From Mesaphorura yosii (taxonomy: Eukaryota > Arthropoda > Collembola > Poduromorpha > Tullbergiidae), in the NCBI GenBank assembly GCA_009869945.1, contig WIXG01000004.1:124001-188000 (forward strand): a stretch of DNA of 64,000 nt. Reading direction: 5' to 3'. The translations under genes and the position numbers were made by a program. The notes under the pieces are model-generated. The model made no database searches, was not told the origin of the DNA, and was given only the letters and a program-made list of their open reading frames with translations. Below, in pieces: positions 26,001-36,310 of the stretch (positions are counted from its first letter, which is position 1; every line of letters begins with the position of its first letter).

Positions 26001-27195
26001 CTTTCGCAAGAAATATCTGCAATCAAAAACTCTCTCAGCAATATTCATGAGATTCATGACATATCGTTCTCTGAAACTGCACAGAAATTACCTGGAGTGG
26101 GAAAGACAGTGGAAAGACAAGTAGTCCAACGAGTGGGAGAACTCCCAATTCACAGACAATGTAGACGACGGATAAGATCATTACCACTGGTCCACCCAAT
26201 GCCATTTGAGTGGAGACGATCACGTCGTAAATTCGTGAACAATCACTTGATATCACAGTCGTTAACTGCAGAAGAAATACGCATTTCACATCAAAAATTA
26301 ACTTTTCGCTTCACCTCTTTCTACCTCCGACTTACAATGGACGTGAAATGGTCGCCGACTGAACTCAATCTCAAGATTTTACGGAAAATGATGCCCATGC
26401 TAGCAATCTTGAGTCGGATTCCTGTCCTGTGGAAGTATTAAGTGATTTGTCGGGTTAGTATTTTATTGCATGGAATCGTTCTGAAATGTTACCTGTAGCA
26501 CATGGCCCACGTCAATGTGAAGAAAAAGACGCGCACAAGCTCGCAAATTATGAACATTACGACCCAGAATATTCCAATCCAAAGCTGCTTTCTCGGATCT
26601 CGGACAAACTCGAGCAATTTTTTCATGCATATTGTCTGAACAATCAGCAATTGTTGCATAAGGACTTTGAAAATTGAAATTCATCCGGGCAAGTCACCAA
26701 TTAACTTACCGGAACCAAAAACCCGACAATGATGCAGATGAGATGAACAATCGTTGTGAGAAAAATACGACGCTTTGCAAATTTCCAAATGACTCTGTTA
26801 AAGCTGAGAATTTGTCCAGATCTCCGCTGCTCGTCAATGAGTTCTTCAAGTATATCAGTGTTGTGTTTCGACGAGTCTTCTGGTCCAATCGGGTACAAGT
26901 TTGAGGAGTCGAATCCATGTCGATATGTGTGGTACATTAACGTCGTCAGCCACGAGAAAGTTGCGTACGACCAACATGACGCCAGATCAGCGGGATGAGA
27001 GTATGGCTTCTTGATGTCTTCCGGGACTTCTGAGTTGGGTTGCTCGGTGTCGAATGATTTGCTTCTCTTTCGGTCGCCCATGTTTTCCATTTCCACTTCA
27101 CTGTTTTCGCTGCAAGTAAAGTAAAAAGTAAATATTCACGCCTGTAAAATATCCTCAAGAAGGAGTTGTCCGTACGAACCTGGACTTGTCTCCAT
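20025..27195 (-). CDS. ABC transporter subfamily C, ABCC5 (MRP5)-like
   Basis: Full-length ABC exporter of organic anions and conjugates or cyclic nucleotides, judged by family. The ATG is probably at 27195 with a first donor at GGTTC|GTACGG. N-terminal blocks ATFSWL and TWAMCYRTGIRLK mark transmembrane domain 1. NBD1 has Walker A GNIGSGKST (near 23515), signature LSGGQ and Walker B VYLLDDSFSALDS. Transmembrane domain 2 includes FSSWWLKDWLQ. NBD2 has Walker A GRTGSGKSS, a variant signature FSQGQRQ and Walker B VVFIDEATASID, ending at 20025. The junction inside NBD1 resolves with a 69-base intron (23279-23347) giving LYYSVLFSCCLLEDIGTLPSGD, which matches the NSVLNSCCL segment of ABCC5; this is the main reason for the ABCC5 call. 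Two alternative exons (24013-24120 and 24320-24430) compete for the end of transmembrane domain 1. Confidence 0.9.
24013..24120 (-). other. Alternative ABCC exon, copy 2 (108 bases)
   Basis: Open, phase 0 at both ends, with acceptor TATTTACAG and donor GAG|GTTCGT. It encodes CFTVVFLFSLFGYSIR and ends IYIERME. It occupies the same place in the protein as the exon at 24320-24430: after TSAQ and before YILQMTE. It is 36 codons against 37 in the neighbour, with about one third identity. Confidence 0.75.
24320..24430 (-). other. Alternative ABCC exon, copy 1 (111 bases)
   Basis: Open, phase 0 at both ends, with acceptor TTGGGCCAG and donor GAG|GTTAAT. It encodes VFTILGVFAGRLRPAMVQ and ends ISIERIE. 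It matches the AAQAFTVVTVF...VAVDRF region of human ABCC5, as does the downstream copy at 24013-24120. Confidence 0.78.
24478..24590 (-). repeat. Second, headless copy of the SINE body
   Basis: Read on the minus strand, this stretch (AGCTCGCAAGGGGGATTG, then GGACCAAGGGGACTC, then AACGAAGGGGGATTGCGTCC) matches 25458-25555 read on the plus strand with small gaps. It lacks the tRNA-like head. The two copies are inverted relative to each other inside one ABCC intron. Confidence 0.7.
24976..25013. repeat. Perfect 18-base inverted repeat
   Basis: AGCATTAAGTCATTATTG is followed after two bases (AA) by its exact reverse complement. It lies in the ABCC intron that precedes the alternative exons. Perfect arms of this length rarely persist without recent origin or selection. 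Confidence 0.85.
25146..25180. repeat. Imperfect 15-base hairpin with T5 loop
   Basis: TTGGGTTAGACTGGC, a TTTTT loop and GCCAGCTTAACCCAA pair at all but two adjacent central positions. It sits in the same ABCC intron, about 130 bases from the perfect inverted repeat. Confidence 0.75.
25330..25560 (+). mobile_element. tRNA-derived SINE-like element
   Basis: It has an A-box-like TGGCGCAGTGA at 25337-25347 and a consensus B box GGTTCGAATCC at 25386-25396. The spacing is that of an internal RNA polymerase III promoter. The body runs to about 25560 and a copy of its 3' half lies inverted at 24478-24590. The tRNA-like part does not fold into a full cloverleaf, so it is read as a SINE head rather than a working tRNA gene. 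It is intronic and antisense to the ABCC gene. Confidence 0.68.
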
Positions 27196-28063
27196 TTTTT
27201 TTAGTTTTTGCCATAAACGATTACAGACGTGGCTCACTTGATGTGTGTCCCTCGAATCTCCAATGGGATGCGGAATATCTCAACGAAGACGGACAAGCCT
27301 ATGTAGCGCTTGAGGACCTACGTGCGATTGGATTGGACTGCAGAGTGTCTCACTTATTAACGATGGGCAAAAAGCAACAAATATTGATTAGATAAGGCGA
27401 TATTCGATCAGGATTGCCCTTTAATCTCATACAACACTCGGGGGAAGGTATGAATTAACTGTCATTGCTGGGTCTTGGTGCTAAGTGATAAGCCTAATTT
27501 AAAACCCTATCAATTTTAGCGTATGCAGTTCATGAGAAAATGTCCACGGCTTGAATCACGATGGAAAGCGACCTCACCTCGCCGTCTCATATTCCCAATT
27601 TATCGAATGCTTACGAAAACACTGCAAATATGTTGCACAGCAAACAATTTAGACGTTCAAGCCAGTCTCATGTCTTAACAACAAATAAACAAGTGCTCGC
27701 TCACATTCGCGTTTTTATTCAGATACATTCCAAATGTCAAAAACAAGGCACAAACACGTAACGTACAGAAACACAAGTGACTGAAGTGACCCAACATCTG
27801 AGTTAACAGAAAAGATCAAAACAATAACGTGAGATTCCAATAAAATCTCTTTTCACCATTTGAATCTACACGTGATGACTAGGTTCTAAGAGCGCATGTG
27901 CGAAACACTTCTACTCTATCTACGGGTCTACGAACTATAATGTAGCTACTTTCTCTGTCAGTCTTTTACAAAGGCAGACTTCCCCGTAAGCAAATCCCAT
28001 CACAACAGGAATTCGTGTATTTCTATTCAACGTTGACTATTGAATGGATGTCGTTTAGTTTGT
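27196..28063. other. Intergenic region between ABCC and ARH3
   Basis: About 870 bases upstream of the ABCC start and downstream of the ARH3 stop. Only short unconvincing open frames are present. The ABCC promoter and ARH3 3' UTR are expected here. Confidence 0.4.
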
Positions 28064-29581
28064 TTAATCTCGCCCTACTTTGACTTTCTTCTCATTAACA
28101 GTTGCATCGTAGAGGTCATCGGCCAATTTCAAAATACTGTCCACGTCTTCACAGTGACGAAGGAGATCCTTCGGGATTGCTTCCAAACCCAAGTAGGCAC
28201 CAGCTATTGCTCCGCTCATTGAAGCTATTCAAAAATATAACAAAACTAGTTTCATTGATTGAGAAATGCGAAGGTGTATACTGACACGAAAAAGAAGACT
28301 CTTACCGATTGTATCTGTATCTCCGCCTAGGCTGACTGCATACACCACACTTCGAAGAAAATGACCATCCACCTGCAAATTTAAATAGACTTGAATTTAA
28401 CTAATCTTGTGCAATATTTGCAGGAGGCAATGCTTTTACACGTACATTGATTTCGGGTATGCGGTTTCTCCCTAACAAAAAGCAGTACAAAGCAGTAGGA
28501 ACAGAATGTAGGGCATTCACATGGACTCCGAGGTCATTGTGGATTTCGTCCATGGGTGGTGGAGTAGGCTGCTTCAAAAATTCTTTAACCTTCATTAATT
28601 TCTTAACAAATGATCTTCGAAATTCTTCCTCTGCTCCGTCAAGCTTCAAGAACTCATCTTTCCTATCATCCTTCTCAAGTTCCTTCATTTTTTCCAACAA
28701 CCCGTCCAGAAACTTGTCACAGTCGAGGTTTTTGCCGGGTTCCAGCATTAGAGCTTCTCTCACAGCAAGGCACTGAAGTAGGGCACCACGAATGGCAAGT
28801 TCGTTCGCATGAGTAATTCTTGCGGAATTTGTCGTGATGTCGGTGAGTTTTCCCATATTTTTGTGGGCGAACAATGCAACTGGCGCTACCCGCCTGCCAC
28901 AGCCACAAAACATAAAAATATATGTATAAACAAACGCGATTCATTAAAAAGATTTCTTCGATTGTCAATTACATTGCAGCTCCGTTACCAAAACTGCCTT
29001 GACCATCGAATGATTTCTTGGCAGGATAAAATGGATCTTCAAATCCGTTCATGCGCAGTCCGACAAAAACATCATGAACGGCAGATCCATACCCTCGCTT
29101 TGGTTCGGCGAAGTATTGGGTAGTAAATCTGTATAGAGAGGACAATCAAGTCATCGGAAGGTATAGCTTTTGAGGGTTTAGTATAGTAATACCGTACCGT
29201 TTAGCCATATCATGAGCATCAAATCCGCCATTCTGAAGCAACGATTCAGCCACTGATTTCGTCATAATCGTGTCATCTGTGCATGGTTTGAAAGGCACTG
29301 GAAAGTGTAATTTCGAAGAAGGTTGACGATGAGTACTTAATCGTTCACATGCAACAGGGATTATGCTGACTTGACATCTAATCAGTCACTTGGTTCAAAG
29401 GCTTACATCTCAGTTTTGGGTCAAGTAACTGGTTAAAATATGTATTAACATGAGCGTTTGAAACTGAAGCGGTTCCCTCAAATGGTCCTCCCAAGCAGTC
29501 CCCGACTAAAACACCGACTAAGCTTCCCCGGAACTTGTTTAAAAGCATGACGCGTTGTGAGTCTGTAAGAGAAACGTTCAT
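28064..29581 (-). CDS. ADPRS: ADP-ribosylhydrolase ARH3
   Basis: Mg2+-dependent hydrolase that removes ADP-ribose from serine and degrades poly(ADP-ribose) after DNA damage, in nucleus and mitochondria. It starts at the ATG at 29581. Seen in order: FRGSLVGVLVGDCLGGPFEG with the glycine-rich entry and catalytic Glu; TDDTIMTKS, the first metal-binding motif; AKRFTTQYFAEPKRGYG; GQGSFGNGAA; RITHANELAIRGA; SVPTALYCFL; and SLGGDTDTIASMSGAIAGAY, the second metal-binding motif. The end reads KKVKVGRD. Order and length (about 380 residues) match human ARH3. Several short introns interrupt it. The KVKVGRD tail is longer than in human. Confidence 0.92.
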
Positions 29582-30300
29582 TAAAATCGAGAGCTAAAAC
29601 CAAGTATGGCAAAGGAAATGCACTTGCCTTGATTGTCCGGTCTTATCTGATTGATCCGGTCGCAGTCTGAGGATTTGAGACAAGGTGAAACGTCGAAACG
29701 AATGTAACGCTCACGGTTTGAGGTTACACTTGGTTGCTTAGATTCAAGGTGCACGCATAACTTACTCGGCATGAAGAAGCAATTTTAGTCTTGATTTCAC
29801 TTGCTAATTGCGACTTAACACAAAGGATGTAGAAATTGCAAATTAAATCAACTCATATTCAAAGTCGGTGTTCTGCTGTCCAAAACATTCGAAGCGAATT
29901 GCGCCTTTTTACTCACAGGATAATCACGGAAACTATATACAATGCACTCAGCAAGACGTAGACGCGACGTTTTTGAATAAAAAATTGCTTGATCTTGATT
30001 GCAACTGCCTGAAACTGAAACGACATTTAAACTAAAGGCTATATTGTCTGGTGCTTGTGATAAGATTTGATATTAATAAACCAGCCTGCCTACAACGATT
30101 TAACAAGAAGGGAACCGTGACTTTGACTGGTGAATCAATTAAAAATTGGATCATTGCAGCACCAGGTAAGGTCTGCTTAATCAACGTTTACTACCCTGCC
30201 GATTATCTTGCTAGTATCAGATTTTAGATTTGTGGTAAAATTGCAATCGTCAGATTGACAGTGACAAAAATATCTGCATTCCATTTGATTTACAGGTTAA
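29582..30300. other. Divergent promoter region between ARH3 and XPG
   Basis: About 720 bases between head-to-head genes. A possible 5' UTR exon or intron for XPG may be present (acceptor TTTACAG at about 30295). No coding exon is convincing. Confidence 0.4.
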
Positions 30301-33300
30301 ATGGGAGTTCATGGACTTTGGAATGTTTTGGAGCCCACCGGAAAGCCGATCACTTTACAGTCATTGCAGGGGAAGGTTTTAGCAGTTGGTAAGTAAGCTT
30401 TTACTGTACCTGCGCTGGTTGCTGTATTGTTGTCGATTCTATCGTCGTTGGCACTGGAGTGATAGGAGGCAGAGCTTGGCGTATAATAGTTTTGGGTGCA
30501 TCGATGCATGGCAATGTCAATCGCATCAGGAATTAGGAAGGCAGGGGCCAGGAAAAGTTAGGTCTAAGAGCGAAGGTACATGATCATATATTAAATAATG
30601 TGATGTGTAACGTTATTCTTACTTAAAATGTGTCATAAAAGTAAAACTTTGTTCGGAAGTTAACGTATCATGCTTATACGTCCTATTCGAGGTGAAATCG
30701 ACTCGATGACGAAGACAATTCAAAACTGGAAACAGGAGCCAAGCTTCTGCAAGCGCAAGACTTATTGAATTCTCTCTGATTTACAGCCCAATAATCAGCC
30801 CAGCATCAAGACATAATTAAGCAGCATCTCTAGTCTCTTCTACGTACGTCGACTTCATTTCTGACATCGTTTCTATCAATTCAACTCTTTCAAGTAATGG
30901 AATGGAATAAGTTGCAAGGGAAAGAATTGTTATCTGCTCTCATAAACACCAAGATCACAGTGAAGTTGACCGACGGCAGATCCCTTGTCGGAGTTTTCCT
31001 GTGTGTCGATCGTGAGGCTAACATAATCATTGGATCAGCATCGGAATACTCGTGTGACAATCCAGCTGGAGAAGCTCGGGTGCTCGGACTTGCTATGGTT
31101 CCAGGGCGTCACGTTGTGTCATTGCAAGTGAATAAGGAATGCCTTGTTTCGCCTGATGCAACTGCGAGTGCCTGATTCATCGACAATTTAAGGTGAAAGT
31201 GACCTGCCTCAGGTTGTTTGTGCTTAAAGAAAAGACTCCAGGACACTGTTGGCACGATGTCTGTGACCCCACCTCTTGGGGAAGTTGCCCTGTCCCCAAG
31301 ATTTAAGACCGGAGACGATGTCGACCCATACGGAGATGAAAGAACCGGAATGTATCGCGAAGTTGGCTGTCAAGCCATATGGAGTTTGAGTTCCTGCAAG
31401 CCTGGATTTGGTGTTGATCAATTACGAGATCAATCGTTGGACACGTATTGGCAATCCGATGGTCAGCTGCCTCATTTGGTGAACATACAATTCCGGAGGA
31501 AGATGACCGTCGAGGACATTTGCATTTACACCGACTTCAAGCTGGATGAGAGCTATACGCCAAGCAAAATATCGGTTCGATGTGGAACACATTTCAACGA
31601 TCTCCAAGAAGTTGAAGTTGTGGAATTCTCAGAACCAACTGGATGGGTTCAAATATTCCTGAAAGATATTCGTGATCGTCCAATTCGCACATTCATGTTA
31701 CAATTGGCTGTCCTGAGTAACCATCAGAATGGCCGAGACACACATTTGAGACAGATCAGAATTCACTCACCAGTTGAAGATCTTCCTGTGGCTGTATTTC
31801 CTGGAAAGTTTACTGATACAATTTGTAGAAGTTTCTCAAGCATTAGATAATTTTACGACATTTGTATTATTGTGTATTCAAATCCTCACATTCAATGTAT
31901 CATGCGATTATTGTTAAGTAAAAGTAAGCATAAAGTCAATTTGTAATTTGGTAAATGGTTTTCAATAAAATTCTTCTCTGCAAGATAGGCTTGCTTGATT
32001 TTTAACTCGCTTTTGGCGTTCATTTTTCGTATTAGATGAGGAATCGACAACAAAATTCAGCAAAACCCCCGTGATGGCGTTTTAAATAAATCTTTGCACT
32101 TTGATTTCAGATGTCTCCATTTGGCTCCACCAAGCTGTTAAAGGATTTCGGGATAAAGATGGAAGTATGTTTCATAATTTGCACAGGCCAGGTAGGCTTT
32201 CGGGATTGATTTCTCATAGTCGAAATTTTGCTCAACAGATCCGCTTCAGAATGCACATCTTTTGGGAGTATTCTTCCGCGTCTGTAAACTCCTCAGCTAC
32301 GGAATAAAACCAATTTTCGTATTTGGTAAGCATAGATTCTTTTTGAGGTGGACATGGATATGGGAATATGTCATATGCCCAGTATACTTGACGATGGGTA
32401 GATAAACTCATTTTGGGATTCCAGATGGTGGAGTTCCCGTCTTGAAGCGCCAGACCCTTGCTGCACGAAAGAATAAGAAACTTGAGGCTAAGGATCACTC
32501 GGAAATCACAAGGAGAAAGCTCTTATCAAACTTAATTCGCACTCAGTTGCAAAAACAAACAAAGCAGGCGATTCCACCTTCGGTGCTCATCCAAGCAGGA
32601 ATCAAGGAGCTGGCCAGTTCGTCAAGGAGTTTAAGGAGTCAGAAGAAAAAGTTAAAACGGAAGGTTGGCGAAGGATCAGAAGATTCCTTTGAGGAAAACG
32701 ATTTGGAAAGCCTGCAATCTCAGTTAGAAAGCAGCGAAAGTATTAACACTGCACTTTTCTCCGGTCGAGTGAAAGAAGCGCACGGGAATGATTCCTCAAG
32801 CTCTGACGATGAAGATGATTTCCGTGGCGGAAGAAATTATGTGGAACACTTTTCGTCTATCAAATCATCCGACTTCGACAGCTTACCATTAGAAATTCAA
32901 CACGAGATTTTGTTTGAAATGCAAGAGTCCAAGAAGAACAATTCGTGGGCGAGTGTTCACGAGATGCCACAAGAATTACATGACTTTAGTTCTTTTCAAA
33001 TGGATCGGCTTGTGAAGCGAAGATTTTTGCAAAAGAAGATTCAATCAGTGCAGAAAGAAATGGGAGCTCGGCATATTCATGTGCAAAATTTAGATGAACT
33101 GCTAGATTTCCAAAGTGAGATTGACCCAAACGCTGGACAAACTGAAATAATTGGTTCAAAGGATAAAGGGGCTGTACTTATCAAACTAAAGCCAGGATCA
33201 AGTAAAGGCGAACCGTGTTCCAGTGGTGCTCCAACATTAGTACCGAAATCCGAGCCAGAAATTATCACGATAGATGATTATGTCGAGGACAGGCCGAGTG

Positions 33301-35691
33301 ATGAGGATGAAAGTAAAAGATCCGAAAAGGAAGTTAAAGAACTTTCGATTTCTGCGCGTAAAGCTGCGTCCCCATCCTTCAATTTTGATGATGAAGATGA
33401 AGAAGATGCTCAAATTGCTCTAGCTATTGAAATGTCCTTACAGCAAGCAGAAGTAAAGAGCGATCAACCAGAAGTCAGGAATCCATCCTTAAGAAAGATT
33501 TCTTCGTCAATCAGCATCTCAAGCACAGACGACGATCCTAATGACGAACAATTGAAGGCAGACATTGCCGAGATTGTGGAGCAAACTTACGCGGAGGATA
33601 TGAAGAAGGAACTGGAAAGTAAAGGATCACCGCATCAGAGGGATCATGAGGAATCATCAGCGTTGCCGAAAAAGAAAAATGTACCATGGGACAACGCTAC
33701 TTCAGTATTACGCCAGGCCAGTTCGATTGGAAGTGCATGTAGCAAGTTTTTTGATAACATTGGTCTCTTTGAAGTTCCTGAAAAACTTCCCGACTCGTCA
33801 CAAGTGTGTTCCACAGCAGCCACAATCGAATCTAAGAACTCTTCAGAAGGGACCATTGAGAATAATTCCGAATCCAGTACGGATGACGATGAGTTTGAAG
33901 AAGTTCCCTTTGAGCCGAACATTATTCCATCTGAAGTCGTGCGAAAATTCGGTGAAAGTCAACAGGCCAAGAACGGCGGCGCGAATATTTCCATTACCAT
34001 TAATCAAAATATGAAATACGAAAAGGACAACGATATCTTCTCCGATTTGTTTGAAGACGCGAAACCAGTAGAAGTTCCCGATGACCACCTTAGTCCTAAC
34101 ATGCGTGAGACAAGTTCTAGTCATGCTGAGCAAGACTACGGCACAAAATTTGAGTCGCCTCCAGATCAAGAAAACGAAACTGCCAGTCTGCCACTAAGAC
34201 CAGTGACAATTGCTGGCAGGGAAGCTGGAGAGCACATGCTTTCAATGGAGTTAATGCAAAATCAGGAAAAACTAAATACTGAGCAGAGGAACTTGCACGA
34301 TGTGATAGGACAGCAAGATCGAATAGCAACGTCCATCACTGATCAAATGTACATCGAGACACAGGTAGAAACTGACACATCGACAGAGGCACAAGATAAG
34401 CATACGAAGGTTTTCTGGACTACCTTTTGTTTTGTCTTTGTTTTTCGAAGGAACTCTTGAGTCTGTTTGGCGTCCCGTATATAGTCAGGTTATGCCACTT
34501 TTAGAAAATTGTATTATATGTAAAGAAATAGCAATTTTTGTACAACTTGGAGGAATTGCTATTCATTTTCAGTCCAATGGAAGCAGAATCTCAATGCGCT
34601 TTTCTTGACACGGCTTGTTTAACGGATGGAACTGTGACCGATGATAGTGATATTTTCCTGTTTGGCGGAAAACGAGTCTTCAAAAACTTTTTTTCTTCAG
34701 GCGAGAGGCCTCTCGAATTCTATCAGTATTCGGACATTGTTCAAGATCTGAGTAAGTTCTGCCAATGACCTAACACTTGGAATGGGAGCTTGCTCCGGGA
34801 AAAAAAATGTACGCTGCCCTTTTCAGATTTAGATCGTGAGAAACTTGTGCTGCTGGCAATTCTCGTTGGCAGCGATTATACGAATGGAGTCGAAGGAGTA
34901 GGGCCAGTCACAGGACTTGAAATACTCGCCGAATTTCCTCCAATTGGCATGTCTGCGTTTGAAAGTTTGGTAGAATTTCGGGATTGGTGGCAGAATGCCC
35001 AGCAGGAAAAGACAAAACCAACAAGTAAAATTAGATCCAAGCTGAAGCAGCTGCACCTTAGATCTGGTACTAATTCAAGCTATTTATGTCCCACTTAACT
35101 GTGTGTAAGAGTTAACTAATGTTGTTCCTGTAAGGATTTCCGAGCAAAGCTGTTTATGACGAGTACATGGACCCAACTATCGATACATCGATGGAACGGT
35201 TTCGCTGGGGAACACTCAATAAAGAGGGCATCAAATCCTTCACCAAAACCAAGTTCGGGTGGAATGAAAGCAAGTGCGAATCCAATTTGCTTCCACTACT
35301 GAAAAGTATGGAGTCAAGAGAAAAGCAGCTGACCTTAGACAACTTCGTCACATTCCGTCCGTTAGTTATTGGCAAACAGAAAATCAAGAGCAAGAGACTG
35401 TCGAATGCCATGAAAAAGATCAAGCGCGGCGTGGATGACTTAATGGATGAAGTTGCTTTGAGCTCCTCCGATTCATCGGAATCCTCAGAACCCCTGAGTT
35501 CAGGAAAGCGTAAGCGTAATCCAGGAACAAGCTCCGGCAGCAGAAAGAGTACGAACGAGACACCACAGCCTGCTGTGAAAAAAGTGAGAATTCCGAAACC
35601 AGTCACAGAAATTCCACAAAAAGTGCAAGAAGAAAATCGACGACAACAGAATAAAAAGCGTGCTATTGAAATACTCAAAAGTAAGAAATAG
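30301..35691 (+). CDS. ERCC5: XPG/ERCC5 structure-specific DNA endonuclease
   Basis: FEN1-superfamily nuclease making the 3' incision in nucleotide excision repair. Exon 1 (30301 to about 30389) encodes MGVHGLWNVLEPTGKPITL. After a 1.7-kb intron come DVSIWLHQAVKG, then AHLLGVFFRVCKLLSYGIKP and VFDGGVPVLKRQTL, completing the N nuclease domain. A large exon (to about 34410) encodes the acidic spacer with a ubiquitin-interacting motif, DAQIALAIEMSLQQ (33402-33446). The I domain follows: ELLSLFGVPYI, then SPMEAESQCAFLD, TITDDSDIFLFG-like VTDDSDIFLFGGKRV, and LVGSDYTNGVEGVGPVTGLEI with metal-binding acids. The tail is basic with QLTLDNFVTF, a possible PCNA-binding box, and ends EILKSKK. AATAAA follows at 35730. 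Intron 1 contains two other genes on the same strand. Confidence 0.94.
30897..31175 (+). CDS. NAA38: NAA38/LSMD1, NatC acetyltransferase auxiliary subunit
   Basis: Sm-like auxiliary subunit of the NatC N-terminal acetyltransferase. It is a single exon of 92 residues starting MEWNKLQGKELLSALINTKI. The Sm fold shows as LTDGRSLVGVFLCVDREANI and the hallmark VLGLAMVPGRHVVSLQV; the human protein has LSDGRTLVGCFLCTDRDCN and VLGLAMVPGHHIVSIEV. It lies wholly inside intron 1 of XPG, same strand. The APC10 start follows 81 bases after its stop, and no AATAAA is seen between them, so the two may share a transcript. Confidence 0.93.
   Translation: MEWNKLQGKELLSALINTKITVKLTDGRSLVGVFLCVDREANIIIGSASEYSCDNPAGEARVLGLAMVPGRHVVSLQVNKECLVSPDATASA
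31257..31850 (+). CDS. ANAPC10: Anaphase-promoting complex subunit 10 (APC10/DOC1)
   Basis: DOC-domain subunit of the APC/C ubiquitin ligase, forming the degron receptor with the coactivator. Single exon, 197 residues, from the ATG at 31257 (MSVTPPLGEVALSPRF). Landmarks: REVGCQAIWSLSSCKPGFG; LRDQSLDTYWQSDGQLPHLV, the family hallmark; KMTVEDICIYTDFKLDESYT; and HLRQIRIHSPVED. The C-terminus is SSIR, giving the terminal Ile-Arg tail that docks on a TPR-repeat APC/C subunit. The gene is nested in XPG intron 1, directly behind NAA38. Its own AATAAA is at 31964. Confidence 0.96.
   Translation: MSVTPPLGEVALSPRFKTGDDVDPYGDERTGMYREVGCQAIWSLSSCKPGFGVDQLRDQSLDTYWQSDGQLPHLVNIQFRRKMTVEDICIYTDFKLDESYTPSKISVRCGTHFNDLQEVEVVEFSEPTGWVQIFLKDIRDRPIRTFMLQLAVLSNHQNGRDTHLRQIRIHSPVEDLPVAVFPGKFTDTICRSFSSIR
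31964..31969 (+). terminator. AATAAA poly(A) signal for APC10
   Basis: AATAAA 114 bases after the APC10 stop and about 140 bases before XPG exon 2. It gives the nested genes their own 3' end. Confidence 0.6.
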
Positions 35692-36310
35692 TTTGATAAT
35701 TAACTTGTAAAATATTTTAGTTGGGAGAAAATAAAAACACTTATGAATTCAAATACTCCACTTGAAGTGAGCCTATTCACTGTTGGTGATTTTCATTGAA
35801 ACGTTACTGCACTTAGTAATCAACCATCAAGCGTAAGAATCTCAGAGACAAAGAATGAATGCATATTCTTCTGTAAGACCTTCAGTAATTCTGAGGAGAT
35901 TCTACCAGCAAGCACCTTGTCTCAGAAAGTGCACGAACGCACGTCGTCATGTTTTATTATTCGTCAAGGGATACAAAAGATATAAGTCAATACATTAATG
36001 CACTCGATGCATCGTTGTATCCAGAAAGCCCTTTTCTATATTTAGACATTCTTCATCTCTTCATCTGCCGAACTCTTAAGTTGATGCAAACCATGCTCGA
36101 TTTTGGCTTTGAGCCCATGCACACTCGAAACAGCGAACCAACTACAGAACGTATGATCGTGATTATGTTTCTCTTCTCCTCATCGCCCGAATTTAACCTC
36201 TTCGAGTGATGCTTCAATTCCGATTTTCGTATGAAATATTCACAATTTCTACTTCAACTTCCTCATTCACCTTTCAACTGTGATCAACTTCAAATTACGA
36301 GGCACGTACG
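35692..36310. other. Spacer between XPG and the PDZ gene
   Basis: It starts with the XPG 3' end (AATAAA at 35730-35735). A short open frame (about 35949-36209) has no recognised domain. Upstream PDZ exons were looked for and not found here. Confidence 0.4.

Noticed and set aside
35949-36209. Open frame just before the GRIP-like gene as an upstream PDZ exon
   Set aside because: No PDZ motif (no GLGF-type loop or strand pattern) could be seen in it.
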